Assembly (NCBI GenBank): GCA_025331565.1
Contig: JAFREQ010000003.1
Coordinates: 13,571,001 to 13,635,000 of the forward strand
Origin: Holacanthus passer
Lineage: Eukaryota > Chordata > Actinopteri > Pomacanthidae
Length of the DNA stretch: 64,000 nucleotides
Direction of reading: 5' to 3'
Shown: positions 49,261-61,500 of the stretch, in pieces
How positions within the stretch are numbered: the stretch's first letter is position 1
Layout of the letters: every line of letters begins with the position of its first letter
Translations under genes and position numbers: made by a program
Notes under the pieces: model-generated
What the model was told of the DNA's origin: nothing
What the model saw: the letters and a program-made list of their open reading frames with translations, nothing else
The model's database searches: none

Positions 49261-50860
49261 TACATGAATTAAAACATCACGACTTCTTCGGTGTTTAAAG
49301 AGACACAAGTTACAAGAAATTCTGAATCAACATGTAAAACCATTTGATCAATTGTTCCTCTGATAATGAGATTTTTATCACTTTGCTTTGATCAGAGCAA
49401 ACGTCACTGTTTTGCTTTCTTGCAGTGTAACACAGTGAGATATGACGGCTGGATCATACATGTTTGGATATTTAATCAGTCCTAAGTGAGTTGTAGGCTC
49501 GAAGCAAAAACCTTGTGCTGGTTGCTCTGATCAGTCTAATTAATTCCTGAAATGTGCTACATGGTTGTGTCCTGCTGCTGTCCTGTGAAAGGCTACATTG
49601 AAGTCAGCTCCGACAGATGGGGTCTGTCTTTTGAAACAGCCCTGAATCAATACGCAGTGGGCCAGGCTACTTGCTTTGTCCGTGAAGCACTTTCACAATT
49701 TTTCTTTTTCTTTCCCTTCTTTGCCGCTGCTCTCTTACGTCTTCATATTGTGCAATATCCTCTATGGAAGGGAGGCCAAGAACATTCAAACAGCCATGAA
49801 CGGTGGAAGACTTTGATTTTAAAATAGTGTGTATTGTTTTTGGAAATGAAAACATGCTGTTCATCCTGAGACTGATGATACAAGATCACATCTAGAAAAG
49901 CATAATAACTACCAGACATTATACTCATCATGGAAAATCACACTTTTGTTATTGTATTCTCTCATGGTCATTTTGGAACAATGAGACAGCCATTCATCAT
50001 CAGTTGCAACAAGTTTTTATTTAAGGACGATGCATTTAGTTGTCCAACACAGACTGAAGTAATGATGTTGTCCCCACAGACATCAAGTACTGTGAGCCCT
50101 CTACTGGTCACTGTGGGACCAGCCACATTCATTTCATCCTCAGCCTGCTCAAACCTAAATCAATAGAAAGCAATTACTGGACTGACAGTGAAGAGACTCT
50201 TAGTAGCCAGTGTGATGAACATGTCACCTATTCTTCACACCAAGTAACGGAAAAGGTTTATGATTTAACCAGTCTTTTTGATCAAAGTGGCCTCCCCTCT
50301 GACAGGATCTAGTCAGTGAACTGACACTCACAAAACTGTGACTTCTACTCAAAGCAGACTCTGGCACAGCTTTAAATAAATTATTATTCTAATTTTCATT
50401 GAACTGAAGTCAAAGGAAATACTCACAATGTTCCTTTTATAGCTGCTGTTTTCTGCAGCTGTCATCGTTTATGTTTAGTTTATTGAAGCCAGATTAGTAT
50501 GATAATAAAAGTTCACTAAAATCACACACAACACACTGGACTGGAGTACTTAGATTTTACATTGCTGTTGTACTTTATATTCATATTGTTGCACTTCATG
50601 TTCATTACTATGTATCCTAATAAAACTAATTAATAAATTAGTCTATACCATAATGTACTCCATGCTTTGTTGGATGAGGAGTGACATTTCTGATTGTAAT
50701 AATAATCAATGCATAACACTGGTGACCCCTGGGGAATGAAATCATAGTGACATTAAATACAACATGTATGATTATACTCATCTATAGTACCCACATGGAT
50801 AACTCCTAGATGTCCTTGAACGTCACGCTGAGGACCCCCTCCACACTCAGGACTACATTT
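49261..50860. other. Intergenic DNA, nothing recognised
   Basis: AT-rich, with no supported gene, RNA or repeat. Confidence 0.55.
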
Positions 50861-50916
50861 AGTGGTAGTAAGTGACCCTCACCAACTGGTCTCAGCATCA
50901 TGTGCTGTGATTTATC

Positions 50917-51017
50917 CCCCCGTCTCCGCCGGTGGGCCAGTGCGCATGCGCCTGAGATCTCCTCTCCAGCACATGCGTTTGGATCCCGACCGCGTCAATA
51001 CAACCAGAAACAGCGAG
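50917..51017 (+). promoter_or_regulatory. Possible upstream promoter or first exon with NRF1-like site
   Basis: A GC- and CpG-rich patch in AT-rich surroundings. It contains TGCGCATGCGCC at 50941-50952, whose palindromic core GCGCATGCGC is the NRF1 motif. It ends with a donor-like GCGAG|GTAGGA at 51017/51018. It could be an alternative non-coding first exon of tmtc2, spliced to an acceptor such as TTGTTTTCGCAG at 51842-51853. There is no transcript evidence. Confidence 0.3.
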
Positions 51018-51244
51018 GTAGGAGCGGAAGTGAGCAAAAAATAAGAGTCTAGTAATAGGAAAATTTGTATGAATAGAAGCTCAGTATTTTTTTATTGTAT
51101 GTAGTTTTGTTAATAGCTGTTTTAGGTGAGACTTTTTACTGGCATGATGTGAAATTCAAATAATTCAAAAATGGATGATTAGCATTTATAACATGATGCA
51201 TTCAGGTACTAATAGTAGATTATGTTCAGTAATAAATAATAAGA

Positions 51245-51380
51245 AGAACAGTGGATCATTTTAAGATAACATAAACCTTTATTCGTCCCTCAGTGGGAAA
51301 TTCGCATTGCACAGCAGCTAAATAGTAAAAATGAACAATATAAACAAGCTTTTAAAAAGTATCAACAATACATAATGTGG
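51245..51380. repeat. Short dispersed-repeat fragment
   Basis: It contains ACATAAACCTTTATTCGTCC, then CTCAGTGGGAAATTCGCATT and GCACAGCAGC. This is the familiar teleost 'cctttatt..tccc.cagtggggaaattc' retroposon tail. It ends about 130 bp before the tmtc2 CpG-rich region. Confidence 0.6.
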
Positions 51381-51499
51381 GTTTGTAACATTTTATTTTT
51401 TTCTTCTTTTTTGTCCTAATGAGGTTGCTAGATTTTTACACTATGAAATTTGAATAAAAACTTTCTCATCTCATTATCTCTCATCTTCACCTTCATCTT

Positions 51500-52015
51500 C
51501 ACAAACTGCCCCGTTCCACCGGCGACCTTTATTTTTAAAGTCCAAACCGGAAGCTGCGGCCGTCCCGCGCGCTGACTCGACGCGGGTCTGGATCACGACG
51601 TTGATCCAGCAGCGGCCGCCGAGCATCAGATCGCTGATCCTCCTCCTCCTGTGCGAGTACGCTTGTGTCACACATCCCCTGAAAGCAGCTCGTCCCTCTT
51701 TTTTTTTTTTTATTTCCTGCCCGACTCGCACGGGATCACACCGCCCCGCAGCTCGCACCCAAACATGGGTTAGAGAGAAAATGGATTATCCACTTTGTGC
51801 ACTTGGTCGAGGATGATGATGATGATGGGGGGGACGCGGACTTGTTTTCGCAGAGACATCCTGACAAAGACGCGGACTGACTGAGAGGGACCGGAGATCC
51901 GGATCGGCCGCTTCTTCTCTGTGTCGCTTTGCATGTGTGTTGTTGTTGTTGTTGCTGCTCGTGTTGTGTTTAGTTCCTGGTGATTTCCTCCTCCGCTGGT
52001 GTGCGACGCAGAGAG
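51500..52015 (+). promoter_or_regulatory. tmtc2: tmtc2 CpG-rich promoter and 5' leader
   Basis: CpG density rises sharply from about 51510 (GCGGCCGTCCCGCGCGCTGA, then ACGCGGG and GCGGCCGCCGAG) and stays high up to the start codon, as at a CpG-island promoter. No TATA box was seen, so the start site is unknown. The lower part holds a (GAT)n run at 51812-51827, a (GTT)n run at 51939-51953 and four short upstream ORFs: 51765-51773, 51781-51816, 51813-51884 and 51933-51983. Confidence 0.65.
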
Positions 52016-52098
52016 ATGTTTGCTGAATTGCTGTGCGGCGCCGTGGCTCTGGTCCTGTATGTCAACACTCTGGGCGCCGACTTCTGCTACGATGACAG
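52016..52098 (+). CDS. tmtc2: TMTC2 coding exon 1 (5' end of gene only)
   Basis: Protein O-mannosyl-transferase TMTC2, a multi-pass ER membrane protein with C-terminal tetratricopeptide repeats. The TMTC family O-mannosylates cadherins, and TMTC2 is also linked to ER calcium handling. Only residues 1-27 and two bases of codon 28 are here: MFAELLCGAVALVLYVNTLG, then ADFCYDD. By memory human TMTC2 begins MIAELVSSALGLALYLNTLS-ADFCYDD, and the paralogs TMTC1, 3 and 4 start differently. The hydrophobic stretch is the first membrane helix. The DD pair after it is the conserved acidic motif of the first luminal loop in this GT-C-type family. The start is fixed by an in-frame TAG at 51971-51973 and a purine at -3. 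The donor is GACAG|GTACTTGG. Read through, the frame ends after three more codons. I cannot say whether it is tmtc2a or tmtc2b. Confidence 0.88.
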
Positions 52099-53000
52099 GT
52101 ACTTGGGTGAATGAGTGACATCCAGCCCGGTGTTGCTGACATCGCTGTGTCTGCCCACCTGTGTGTGAAGAGCACGGGAGCAGCGACAGGCTTTTGATTC
52201 AGGATCATCAAAAACAATACACAGCATTTTGAAATCAAAGTTCTGATCATGCCTGTTAAAATGTTCTCCCTTCCATAGGAGGATATTGCACAATATAAGT
52301 CTGAATGAACAGTATGTCAATGCAACTCATGTGAGCTTTTTTTTTTAAAATTAATACAAACCTGAGAGCATCAGTTTATATAAAATAGAATATGATGCTA
52401 TGAAGAGTCTTATTTATTTGTGGTAAATTGTGCCACTAACTTTTTAGATCAGTTAGATTCCACTCAACTGCAGACACTTAGAGAGTGATCATACAGTATT
52501 GTCAGCTCCTATTGCAGCTGTAATGTCTTTTATAGGATGAAACCAGAACTAAATATCCAGTGTGCTTGAATGAAAGTGCTGCAGCCTCTAGAGTCTATCT
52601 TGAACTTTGGAGGAGAAACATACCCGTATACTCCACGCCGTTTGCTCCAAATATGAAACTTTGAGCAAAGTGTTTTGCCACCGATTTCCACAAAACAGGC
52701 AGGAAGCTGTCACCCTCCTCTCGGGTTTGACAAAGCGAGCTCGGCCCACGGGTTCATCTGGGTAATGCGTTACTCAGAGCTGGCCTTTTGATATTTGATG
52801 GCTGAATGGTTGTCAGTGCCTCGGGCTCATTAATGCACCATCCATGCCTTGATGTAGGTCAGAGGCAGCGATGCTCTCCTGCCATCGCTGTCGTTTTTCT
52901 GGCTAATATAGGATGATTAATAACGAGCTAATGTTTGTATATTTTTAGCAGCACCTGCTCCTGAGAGAATATAGTGCAGTTTAACGTCCACTTTGTGTGC

Positions 53001-53026
53001 ATGTATGTATGTATGTATGTATGTAT
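53001..53026. repeat. (ATGT)6 microsatellite
   Basis: Uninterrupted tetranucleotide repeat followed by TATATA. Confidence 0.95.
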
Positions 53027-55357
53027 ATATTTTACCCAGAGGATAGAAGAAATCACATTAACACCCTCCACATCAACTGGTGGCATGTTTCCATTATAAC
53101 TTTGCTTTCTATTCTGTGTTTAGAACACTTCCTGCATAACACATTCCTTAAGGCCTTTTTGCCGAAAGCACTTTTCCTGCAGTTGCTTTGCACTTTGAGT
53201 TAAGGTCAGGTGATTCTTGCTGCTCCTGTGCATGAAAGATGGTGTTCAGTGTCCATAAAGCTGTCAGGGAGTGGCTGCACTGTGCAGAGGTGAGAGGCTG
53301 CTGCTGCTGCTGCAGAGTCGACTCCAGCCTCCAAGTTTCTAATGTTAGACAGAAGGCAAACCTTGATTATTTTGTGAAGAGATGTTAACACAGTGTTGTT
53401 TATCATTATGTGAGCTTTGGTCCAAGTTATTGCAGGCTCCTCTCAAAGCAGATGAATGACACAGTCCTCCAATGCCAGCCGGGGGTTTTTCAAGGTTTTC
53501 CTCTGACGTGTTCCGTCTCTGACATGTTTTTCAGGGCAGCCTGTCTGTCAAACAGTGTTATCTGTTTTTAACACCATGTGTTTAGGTCGGGGTTGTAATT
53601 AGCAGCCGTCTCCTGTCCCCCTGGGCTCCACGGAGGCAGAGGAAGGGAGGGTGCGACAGAGATATATAATTTTGCTAAGCGAAACAGCCTTGGACACGCG
53701 GGCTGATCTAACTTGCTAATGCTGTGTGTAAAAATAAAAGCTGATGTGACTTGGTGATGGTAAAGGAGCTGTCATCATGCAAAACACCGAATGTGCGGAT
53801 GACAATAAATCAGACCGCGAGCTTGCCGTTACCCAACATGCTGCAGCTTGTAGGCAGGATTTATTTCAACTGTGACTGACAGTAATTTATGGATCATTCA
53901 GATAATGTTTTTCGACAACTCGGAGGACATCAGTGTTAGAGTGTAAAGCCTCAAAAATAAAGCTCTGTAGTTGATGTCTTATTCTGTGTGCTTTCAAAAG
54001 TGAAAGAAAACTCTGCATCTGCCATTGACTGTTTATGATAAATAGTTGCAGGAGAATTAAATATGGATAGTTTGCCATGGCGCGGCATTGATTCCTCTCT
54101 GGGAGAAGACAGAATGTGCCACCCTTTAGCTCCTGGCTGTGAAACCAATGACTTAACTCAGCGTAAAAAAGTTAGGATCCAGAATTGTGGTGTGTGTTTG
54201 GGTGTGTGTAAAATGGCTCACGGCTACAGAGCTGGCGTAAAAGGCACCGGAGGGCCTGCGATCGATTGGCTGGTAGTCTCGTATGGCAGTGGAATACATA
54301 ATGATTAGCTGCTTTCTTTCTTTTTTTTTCTTCCTATGGTGAAGGAAGTGCTAAAAATAAAAAAAAGGGTGCTGTGCGCTCTGAGTCACATGCTTATCTT
54401 CTTATCAAAGGTGAATCCACTGGTTACACATTCATTTGAGCAAACTTCATGCGTTCCACACACAGTAACCGAGGCCGCCAGGAGGTCATGGTGAAAGGAA
54501 GAAAAAAACAGTTTACACGTGTTAAAAGAAATGTTATCCTCCAGGCTGTAAAAAAAAAAAAACAATAATCCCATGCAAGACAGTTTTTTGACCCCGCACT
54601 CAGTCGCGGCCCCTCCCTCGATAAAAAACGACAAGTCTGGAAGAGTGGCCGGCTCCACGGTGCCAAATCACCCTGGGGAGCTTTTCCTCTCCTTCCCCTG
54701 GACACACTCATCATTAACACAATCACAGCTTTGACACCTGTGCTGGAAAATGGGGATCGTACGTCATGTAGTTCATATCTCTGCTGCTGTAATCTACCGT
54801 TAGGCCCGAGTGAAGGAATGGGAGAGCCCTGATAAATGTCAGAGGAGAAATACAGGCGCAATATTGTGTGACTTGCTGTAAGCCTGCACACTAGAAACGT
54901 GCAGGAGTACAGCAAAACCTAGTGGAGGCTTTTGTGCAGTATTAGCTCGATTGCAGGTGCTGATTTGTGTCATAAAATGTATGATTAAAATGGCTTTTGA
55001 GCCAAGGTGAAAATGCTCGTAGTGAAGTGAAAAAGGCAGCCAGTTTCTCTGTTGACCAGTTGAAAACACTGAGCTCTTCTCAGGGTATATTTCAGCCCAT
55101 CCACACACTGGCTTTATGGATTACCGTTCCCCCGTCAGGAGCTTGACGGATGTGATGAACTGCACCCACCTCATTTTTTTCTGCCACGTTGTGCGACGTC
55201 ACAAGGTTTGACTGCGTGAGGATGTGTGAAGGTTGCGGGTCACGCTGAAGGACGCAGCCTCCCTGGGCATGGGGCGATGATTTATAACGCTCAGACAGTT
55301 GGTAAAAGGCGAGTCGCTGCTCTGCGCCGTGCCCCGAAGGCTTTGTTTCGAGAAGTC

Positions 55358-55381
55358 GGGATCGGGGCGGGAGGGGGGGGG
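55358..55381 (+). other. G-quadruplex candidate
   Basis: Four G-runs (3, 4, 3 and 9) with loops ATC, C and A. This strongly fits the G4 pattern on the sense strand of tmtc2. Confidence 0.8.
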
Positions 55382-55960
55382 CAGAACCGAACACTGATGC
55401 AGCTTGACGCGAGCTCCAAGTCGATGACGACAGAGAAGCCACACGGTGACTCATGTTGTTTAATGATCATACCAACCGGGCTTGTGGAAAAAACAGGAGT
55501 GATTCTTCACTTATTTTCGGTGCTTGTTGTGTTTTAATTTTTTTTTCATTTTGCCTCATTTTATTAAATGTTTTTATCTTGTATTGTGGGCAGAAAAGTA
55601 GACAGGATATTCAATAAAAAAACAAGTCCTCTGAAAGTGAAGTCTTTGCATGGAGCTCCTGTGTGGTCCTGAGGTGGAGACCAGCCCGTGTTGACCTATC
55701 TGGCCCGACGTGGACTCTGTCTGTGCCCACGGCTGCCTCTTCCTTGGCACAGTGTGTCGGTGCACTGATCTGGAACCTTCCTCTCATGGCCTACACTGCA
55801 GGATGGGCTGGTTGCGGTTATGTTGAGGGCGGCAACCCGGCAGTTTGAGTATCTCCGCTTTTTTCCCCAGTCAGGCTTTCTCTGTCTGTGCCCTGTAATT
55901 ACCGTCCTGCCTGCAGAGAGGGACTCACGACATGGTTTGGTCGACGTAGCCGCTCCGCTG

Positions 55961-55990
55961 TCTCCCTCTCTCTCTCTCTCTCTCTGTCTG
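55961..55990. repeat. (CT)n microsatellite
   Basis: About ten CT units with minor interruptions, in tmtc2 intron 1. Confidence 0.95.
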
Positions 55991-56344
55991 CCTTCCCTTC
56001 AACAACCCCCCGAAGCATTTTTGGCCTCCAGCTCCCATCATCCAACGACTGCCTCCAGATGGTCCCGTTTGGTGAGCAGTTCAGGTTTTTTCCTCCCTTC
56101 TGCAGTTCGGAGGGGAAGGTTTGAAGTGAATTCAAACGGGGGATGTTGTGTTTGCTTGCCGTTGCCAGAATGGAGACATCAAAGTTGACGATGGCACAGA
56201 CAGCGCCTAATAGAGTCAGTGGGGATGGCCTCGTGACAACAGCACATACAGTCATGTTATTGTATTTTTATGTGGCTATGATCAATGTTTTTATAATAAT
56301 AGTGGATGAAAAAGCTATGAGTAATGTAAAAAGTGGCCACTGGT

Positions 56345-56735
56345 AGTGACAAACCCACAGAGAATTATCACCTGACTGTGCAGCTCTATGGAGCTTTGTC
56401 GCGTCTTTCAGCTAATTGTTTTGGTTTGGCCAGCAAAAGCTCTAAAAACTCACTGTACTCTACTTCCTCAACACCAAACAGCAGACGGACAAAATTGACA
56501 ATCAGCTAGTAAACATGGGGTCAAATTTAGCAGTTAAATAATTTCACCTTTAGATAAAAGGAGAGTAAATATTCGAACTAAATTTGCCAAAAAATCTGAC
56601 TCCAAATGAATGCCAATGTTTCTCTGTCACCATAACAATTTAAAGGGTGATCAGTTGTGTGTTCACAGCTTGTTTCTGCTGCACCCAAGTGGCCAATACA
56701 ATCAGCTATTGTAGGCTTAAATAAATGCCACATAA
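56345..56735 (+). repeat. Dispersed repeat, long copy (same family as 43035-43400)
   Basis: It contains GCGTCTTTCAGCTAATTGTT, AGCAGACGGACAAAATTGAC and ACTCCAAATGAATGCCAATG, and ends TTTCTGCTGCACCCAAGTGG followed by CCAATACAATCAGC. It is collinear with the partial copy at 34030-34200 and inverted relative to 43035-43400. Confidence 0.7.
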
Positions 56736-58139
56736 AAATGCAAACAAATGATGCAAATTACTAACGATCAGTGTGATGGTGGCTATTTTCAACGTGCAGT
56801 GTATCTGTTGTCGAGAGGAGGAAACTTTGATGTTCCCGCATTTCCTCCCTCAAACACCAGGGAGTACAGTCTGTTGGCAGGAGAGGAAGGAGATACGCGG
56901 GAGGCATCCTGCCCAAATCTTTTTGGCCCCACACTTTCTCTGATAGATTTTCTCAGATGAGGGGAAGAGGCTGTTGTGTGATTTCTGAGCAGCGTTTACA
57001 GATCATACACAATTACTGCGCGCCAACCTGAGACTGTTCACATTCCAGGCACAGTAGCTGCTGTGAGTCAACAAACTTGGATGTAAAAAGTTCGGAGTCA
57101 TTTTCCTCCCAATTCCTTCTCATTTTTGCCAAAGTATCACAGAAACAATAACTAATCTCCTGCTATCTAGGCATTTCGTAGAAATAGATGAATCTTTCAT
57201 TAGAATAAGCCTCAACTGTGACCATCTTTACTTGAGCTACACCAGCCCGGAAAGATCAGCTCAGTGTCTAACCACGGATAGATTGGATCTCCACTTTCCT
57301 AACCTCTTATTTTCCAGCAGATAGCCCATGAGGGCAGAAATTGTTACTTTCACCCTGGCCACAATTGCAAGATAAGCTAGCCTGGCAGAAATTCATTTGT
57401 TTCTAAAAATACCATTAATGAGGGGTTCTGATATGTTTGCGAGTTGCTTCCCTTGCCCACAAAACCCTACAGAATTACTTGAAGCATCGGAGTCTTGGAT
57501 AGAGTGAGTTCATATTTAGGTCAATAGGAAACAGCTGACTAGATATGATGCTCCTCTTTCTCCCTCACTGTCATCAGGCCCAGAATAAGACTTCATTATG
57601 CTGCATCGTGGCTATTGAATTTCACCTCCTAAAGTTCATTTTAAAAAATGTTGGCCTTTGTGCTGCACTCCCTGTGGTGAGGGCAGAAAGGAAAAATCTG
57701 AAATACCAACATATTTGGAAAATGTGCAATTGCAATTAAATTTGAGAATGTGTTTTATTGGTGCGCTTCCTAACATGTTAAACGTGTGGCGACACACACA
57801 TTGTGGACTTCCTTTTCTCCACCTTTCCATTCTGGGTCACCAGGTTTCTCGGTGACTGTCAGAACAGTTAAATTAGGTACTCAGGCTGCTGTGTGGCCCA
57901 GAGTGAAAAGGCAGCCTCCACTGTGTGATCGGTGTATTGGTGGGTGTGACCAGGCTCAGGCCAACTCTCTCTGTCCAGTAGCTCTGTCATTATTCTATGC
58001 ACTGTCTATAATTCAACTGATTGGCTGATAAATAATTGCTATACAGAAATGCCAGTGATATGTTTAGATAAACAATCAAAAGCAAAACAGGTCAATGCAT
58101 ATCGACCCAAACAGTGACCCCAACAAGTTTATTTGCCAC
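56736..58139 (+). other. tmtc2: tmtc2 intron 1, nothing recognised
   Basis: No exon, RNA or repeat was recognised in this part of the intron. Confidence 0.55.
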
Positions 58140-58500
58140 GCCAGCGGTGTGGCTCAATGGATGGCGATGTAGGCCAGCCAGTCCACCACTTGGGTCCAGA
58201 ATGAAATATCCCACCAACTGTGAGATGGACTTTCATTAATGTTCATAGTCCCCAGAGGATGAAGTTATCCACAGACTTTTGTTCTAGTGTCAACATTGAG
58301 TCAAAGTTCAGTTTCTCTAAGACTTTATGGCCAAATAAATGCAAAACTAATCACGAATAATTCCCATCATCCTAGGCTGTACTTTGTGCTCTGTGCAAAT
58401 TAGCAAACGTTAGCGTGCTAACATGCTAAAATAAGATGGTGAACACGCTCAGCTTCAACATATAAGCATGGTCATCGTGAGCATGCTAGATTGCTGATGG
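58140..58500 (+). repeat. Dispersed repeat, copy 2 (same family as 31605-31865)
   Basis: It contains AGTCCACCACTTGGGTCCAG, AATGAAATATCCCACCAACT and ATGTTCATAGTCCCCAGAGG, then TTAGCGTGCTAACATGCTAA and AAGATGGTGAACACGCTCAG. These are signature segments, in order, of a very abundant teleost repeat. The first half overlaps in sequence with 31605-31865. Confidence 0.8.
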
Positions 58501-61500
58501 ACTTTAGTTTTTTAACTGTAAAGTGCCCACAGTAGGTCACAATTAAAAAACATTATATGTTATGTGTTTAAGTAAAATCATGCAGGTTATAATAATCAGC
58601 CAACTAACAGGGTAACTATTCACAAATCTTGCATTCATTATAAGCAGGATACAGTATATGCTCTTTAAACACTTTAAGCATTTTAAACATCATTGTTCCC
58701 AAATCTGATTAGTGTGTGAAAACAGTAGGTTGTGGTGCTGAGCATGGTGGCCCCAGGAAGCTGAAGTGTTTCACTTATTCACAGTAATCCTGTATGACAT
58801 TTTACACAGTGAACACACTCCTCTGACGCCACCAGACACCCGTAACCTCCAGATCCAGATGATGTCTAGACTCTCGAGAAACTGGATACATGCATGAGTC
58901 TTAAATACCTGTGATAGCTTGATGTGGAGCTGATCACAGCGTGGAGCTGCAGGTTCCTTCCTTTGATTACTGGAGCAAACGGCTATCTGCCATTGGCTGA
59001 AACTGAATATGCGTGGCAGGGTGAAGGGAGCTGAATCACTCCTGTGATTGCCTGCTTCAGCTGATTGTCATTTGTGCTACGCTACAGCACTAGTTCACTG
59101 GTCTCATTGTGAGATTGAAAGCTGCTCATGAGCAGTCACCATGCCCATTGTTTCTTGAAAGCCCTCGCTGTGCTCAAACCCGGCCAGAGCAAGCTGCTTC
59201 AAAGCTGAATTAATCAGGCTCTAATGCTTTTAAATCACCCGACTGGTATGCAGAGGGATGAGAAATGGGCCATATGTAGATGTCGGGTTGCTGCCCGGTG
59301 GTGGATTGAGTTGTTAGAGATTCCCTTCGCTGCACTGCACAAGACGTTAACCTTAGTCCTCTTTGGGTATTCTCCATGCTCCTTGCCTGGTTATTTAATT
59401 AATAGCCAACAGATTATCTCTCCTAATACATCATGTGGTTACAGCAGCACACACACATACAGTATACTACCCACAGAGAGACACACACACACACAACGTT
59501 ATTAATCGCCTTAAATGGGAATAATGTGTAATGCCGGACTGAATCATCCAATAAGCAAATCCTTCACATGGTCAGTATTGCGTGGCAGTCATTCAACGCA
59601 GCTCCTCAATCATGTGAGAAAGGCATTAAAGCTGCCAAGGAATACAGAGTCAAAATGATGGATCAAATGTTCTGTTTGACCAACATAAAGAGATTAGTCG
59701 TGATGCATCTGGTGCGCGTCCCTGACAACAACGTTTTGAACGCGTGTGGTGATCGGTAAACGCCGGCTATAGGTTATGCTCCCATCATTAAACACGAGTC
59801 TCAAATGATTTGACTCTGCGGGGCTAAGTTGTTAATGGGTCTAGACAAGGGTTTGGATTTCCAGGGCTAATGCTGGCTGATGGCTCTTAAGCCGTGGCCA
59901 CTCTCAGGCTCTTGGCCCTCTTCATATTAATGGGATTAACAGGACTGTGGATGAGAGGGGGCACGACGTGTAAGCAGAGAACCCCAAGCCATTAGAAACA
60001 AAAACTCCTCTGTCCCCCATATCCAACAGGGATGCTATAGTTTGCCCTTTTCATTAAGGAAGAGGAGAAGGCTTACCCCTCTTCGCCGGGCCTCTCCATC
60101 TCGTTGGCCTTATTTTCTGACGAGGAGCACTGGCTCGTTTCGATAAGGTTATGACATAAGTTGGCCGGTTCGCAGGCAATGCCTTTGTCCATTCTAAGAA
60201 GAAGGGGCTGTGTGGTCCCTCTGTTCTCGCCTGGACCCAATGAAGGAGGCCATTTGTCCCTAAACAGAGGGGAATTAAGCCCTGGTTGTGTTGGCCCGTT
60301 GTTTATGGAGCACAAAGAAGCAAGACCTCAGTGTTCACTGTTTGAACAGGGATTCTGCTGCAGCTTTGCGGGCCGAACCTGTCAGAACCAATTGGGTGAA
60401 CCCATTGCGGTCGTACGAGCTCCGGTTTGTGTTTTCAAAAGGCGAGACGGAGGAAGGAGGGCAGAGGATTCACAGTTAGAGAGCTAACAGAAGCTTCTTT
60501 GTATTATGAATATGCCAATTCGACTTGTTAGTCTTAGGTGGCATGGATGCGTAGCTGGAAAGATGATGCATCAGTCGTTGCACTTTGGGAATGCGGCCTG
60601 ACAAGCTTTAGAGCTGGTTGCCAGGCTGGAAACCAGTCAACAGCTTTTGGTTGCCAAAGCTGACAGAATGGTTGCCATATTTTTGTCGATGATAATTGGA
60701 GCAATTACAGTCTGGTTTAATTATAAGCTATATTTTGGTAATGAAAAAGCGAAATATTTTAGGTAACCTGAATCTACTTGCTGGTGCTCTCACTGTTGGT
60801 GGTTTGTTGTTTTTGAGAATGAGTTAAAAGGTGACGTTTTCAAGAGTAACCTGATGTGCTGCTTTCATATTCTGAAGCGTGTTGCACTACATGTTGTGCA
60901 CTGCTGGAGTGTTACAGTACTATCCTGTTTATCGGCCAGAATCTTTTTTATAAAGCTTTTGATAGTACTGCCTTGAGGGTTATTGTGGGTTTGTCTTAAA
61001 ATGATTAAATGCAAACAGCAGCACTGACATTCACCTCTATGGAAGAATCTTTACTGAAGAATATAGAGGACTTTTTAGACTGGCCTCCCAAACAGAACGA
61101 CAGAAACAGTCATTTCAGGAAGTGCCCCAAACAAAGCTACAGTGTTAGGAATTATGGCCAGAGCAAAAGAGAAAGTCAAACAACATTGTCATAAAGCAAA
61201 GTGTACATAGGGAGGAGGTCAGGGTGGAAGATTGGGTCAACAAAACATCAGACTTTAACATAGTTAATTTTTAAAAATCCATAACCAGGATTGCTCCTTA
61301 ACTTCAAACAGACACTTACTATAGTGATGACATAACTTCCCTTGTCTTAACAACGTATTTGGTTACACATAAACTCTATAGCTCTCGAACTATTTCCCTA
61401 ACTCAGAGGTCATTTTGTGCGTAACTTCACCAAACCTTAACCACAGCATTGTCATGTTGTGAAATATATTTATTGTTAACAGTGATTTTTAGTGTTTTCT

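Larger units (their letters stand above)
52099..56344 (+). other. tmtc2: tmtc2 intron 1, first part
   Basis: Intron sequence after exon 1. No second exon (the family's FYNDFWGT and SHKSYRPL block) was found. It carries a (GTAT)n microsatellite at 53001-53026, a G-quadruplex candidate at 55358-55381 and a CT repeat at 55961-55990. No other gene was recognised. Confidence 0.7.
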
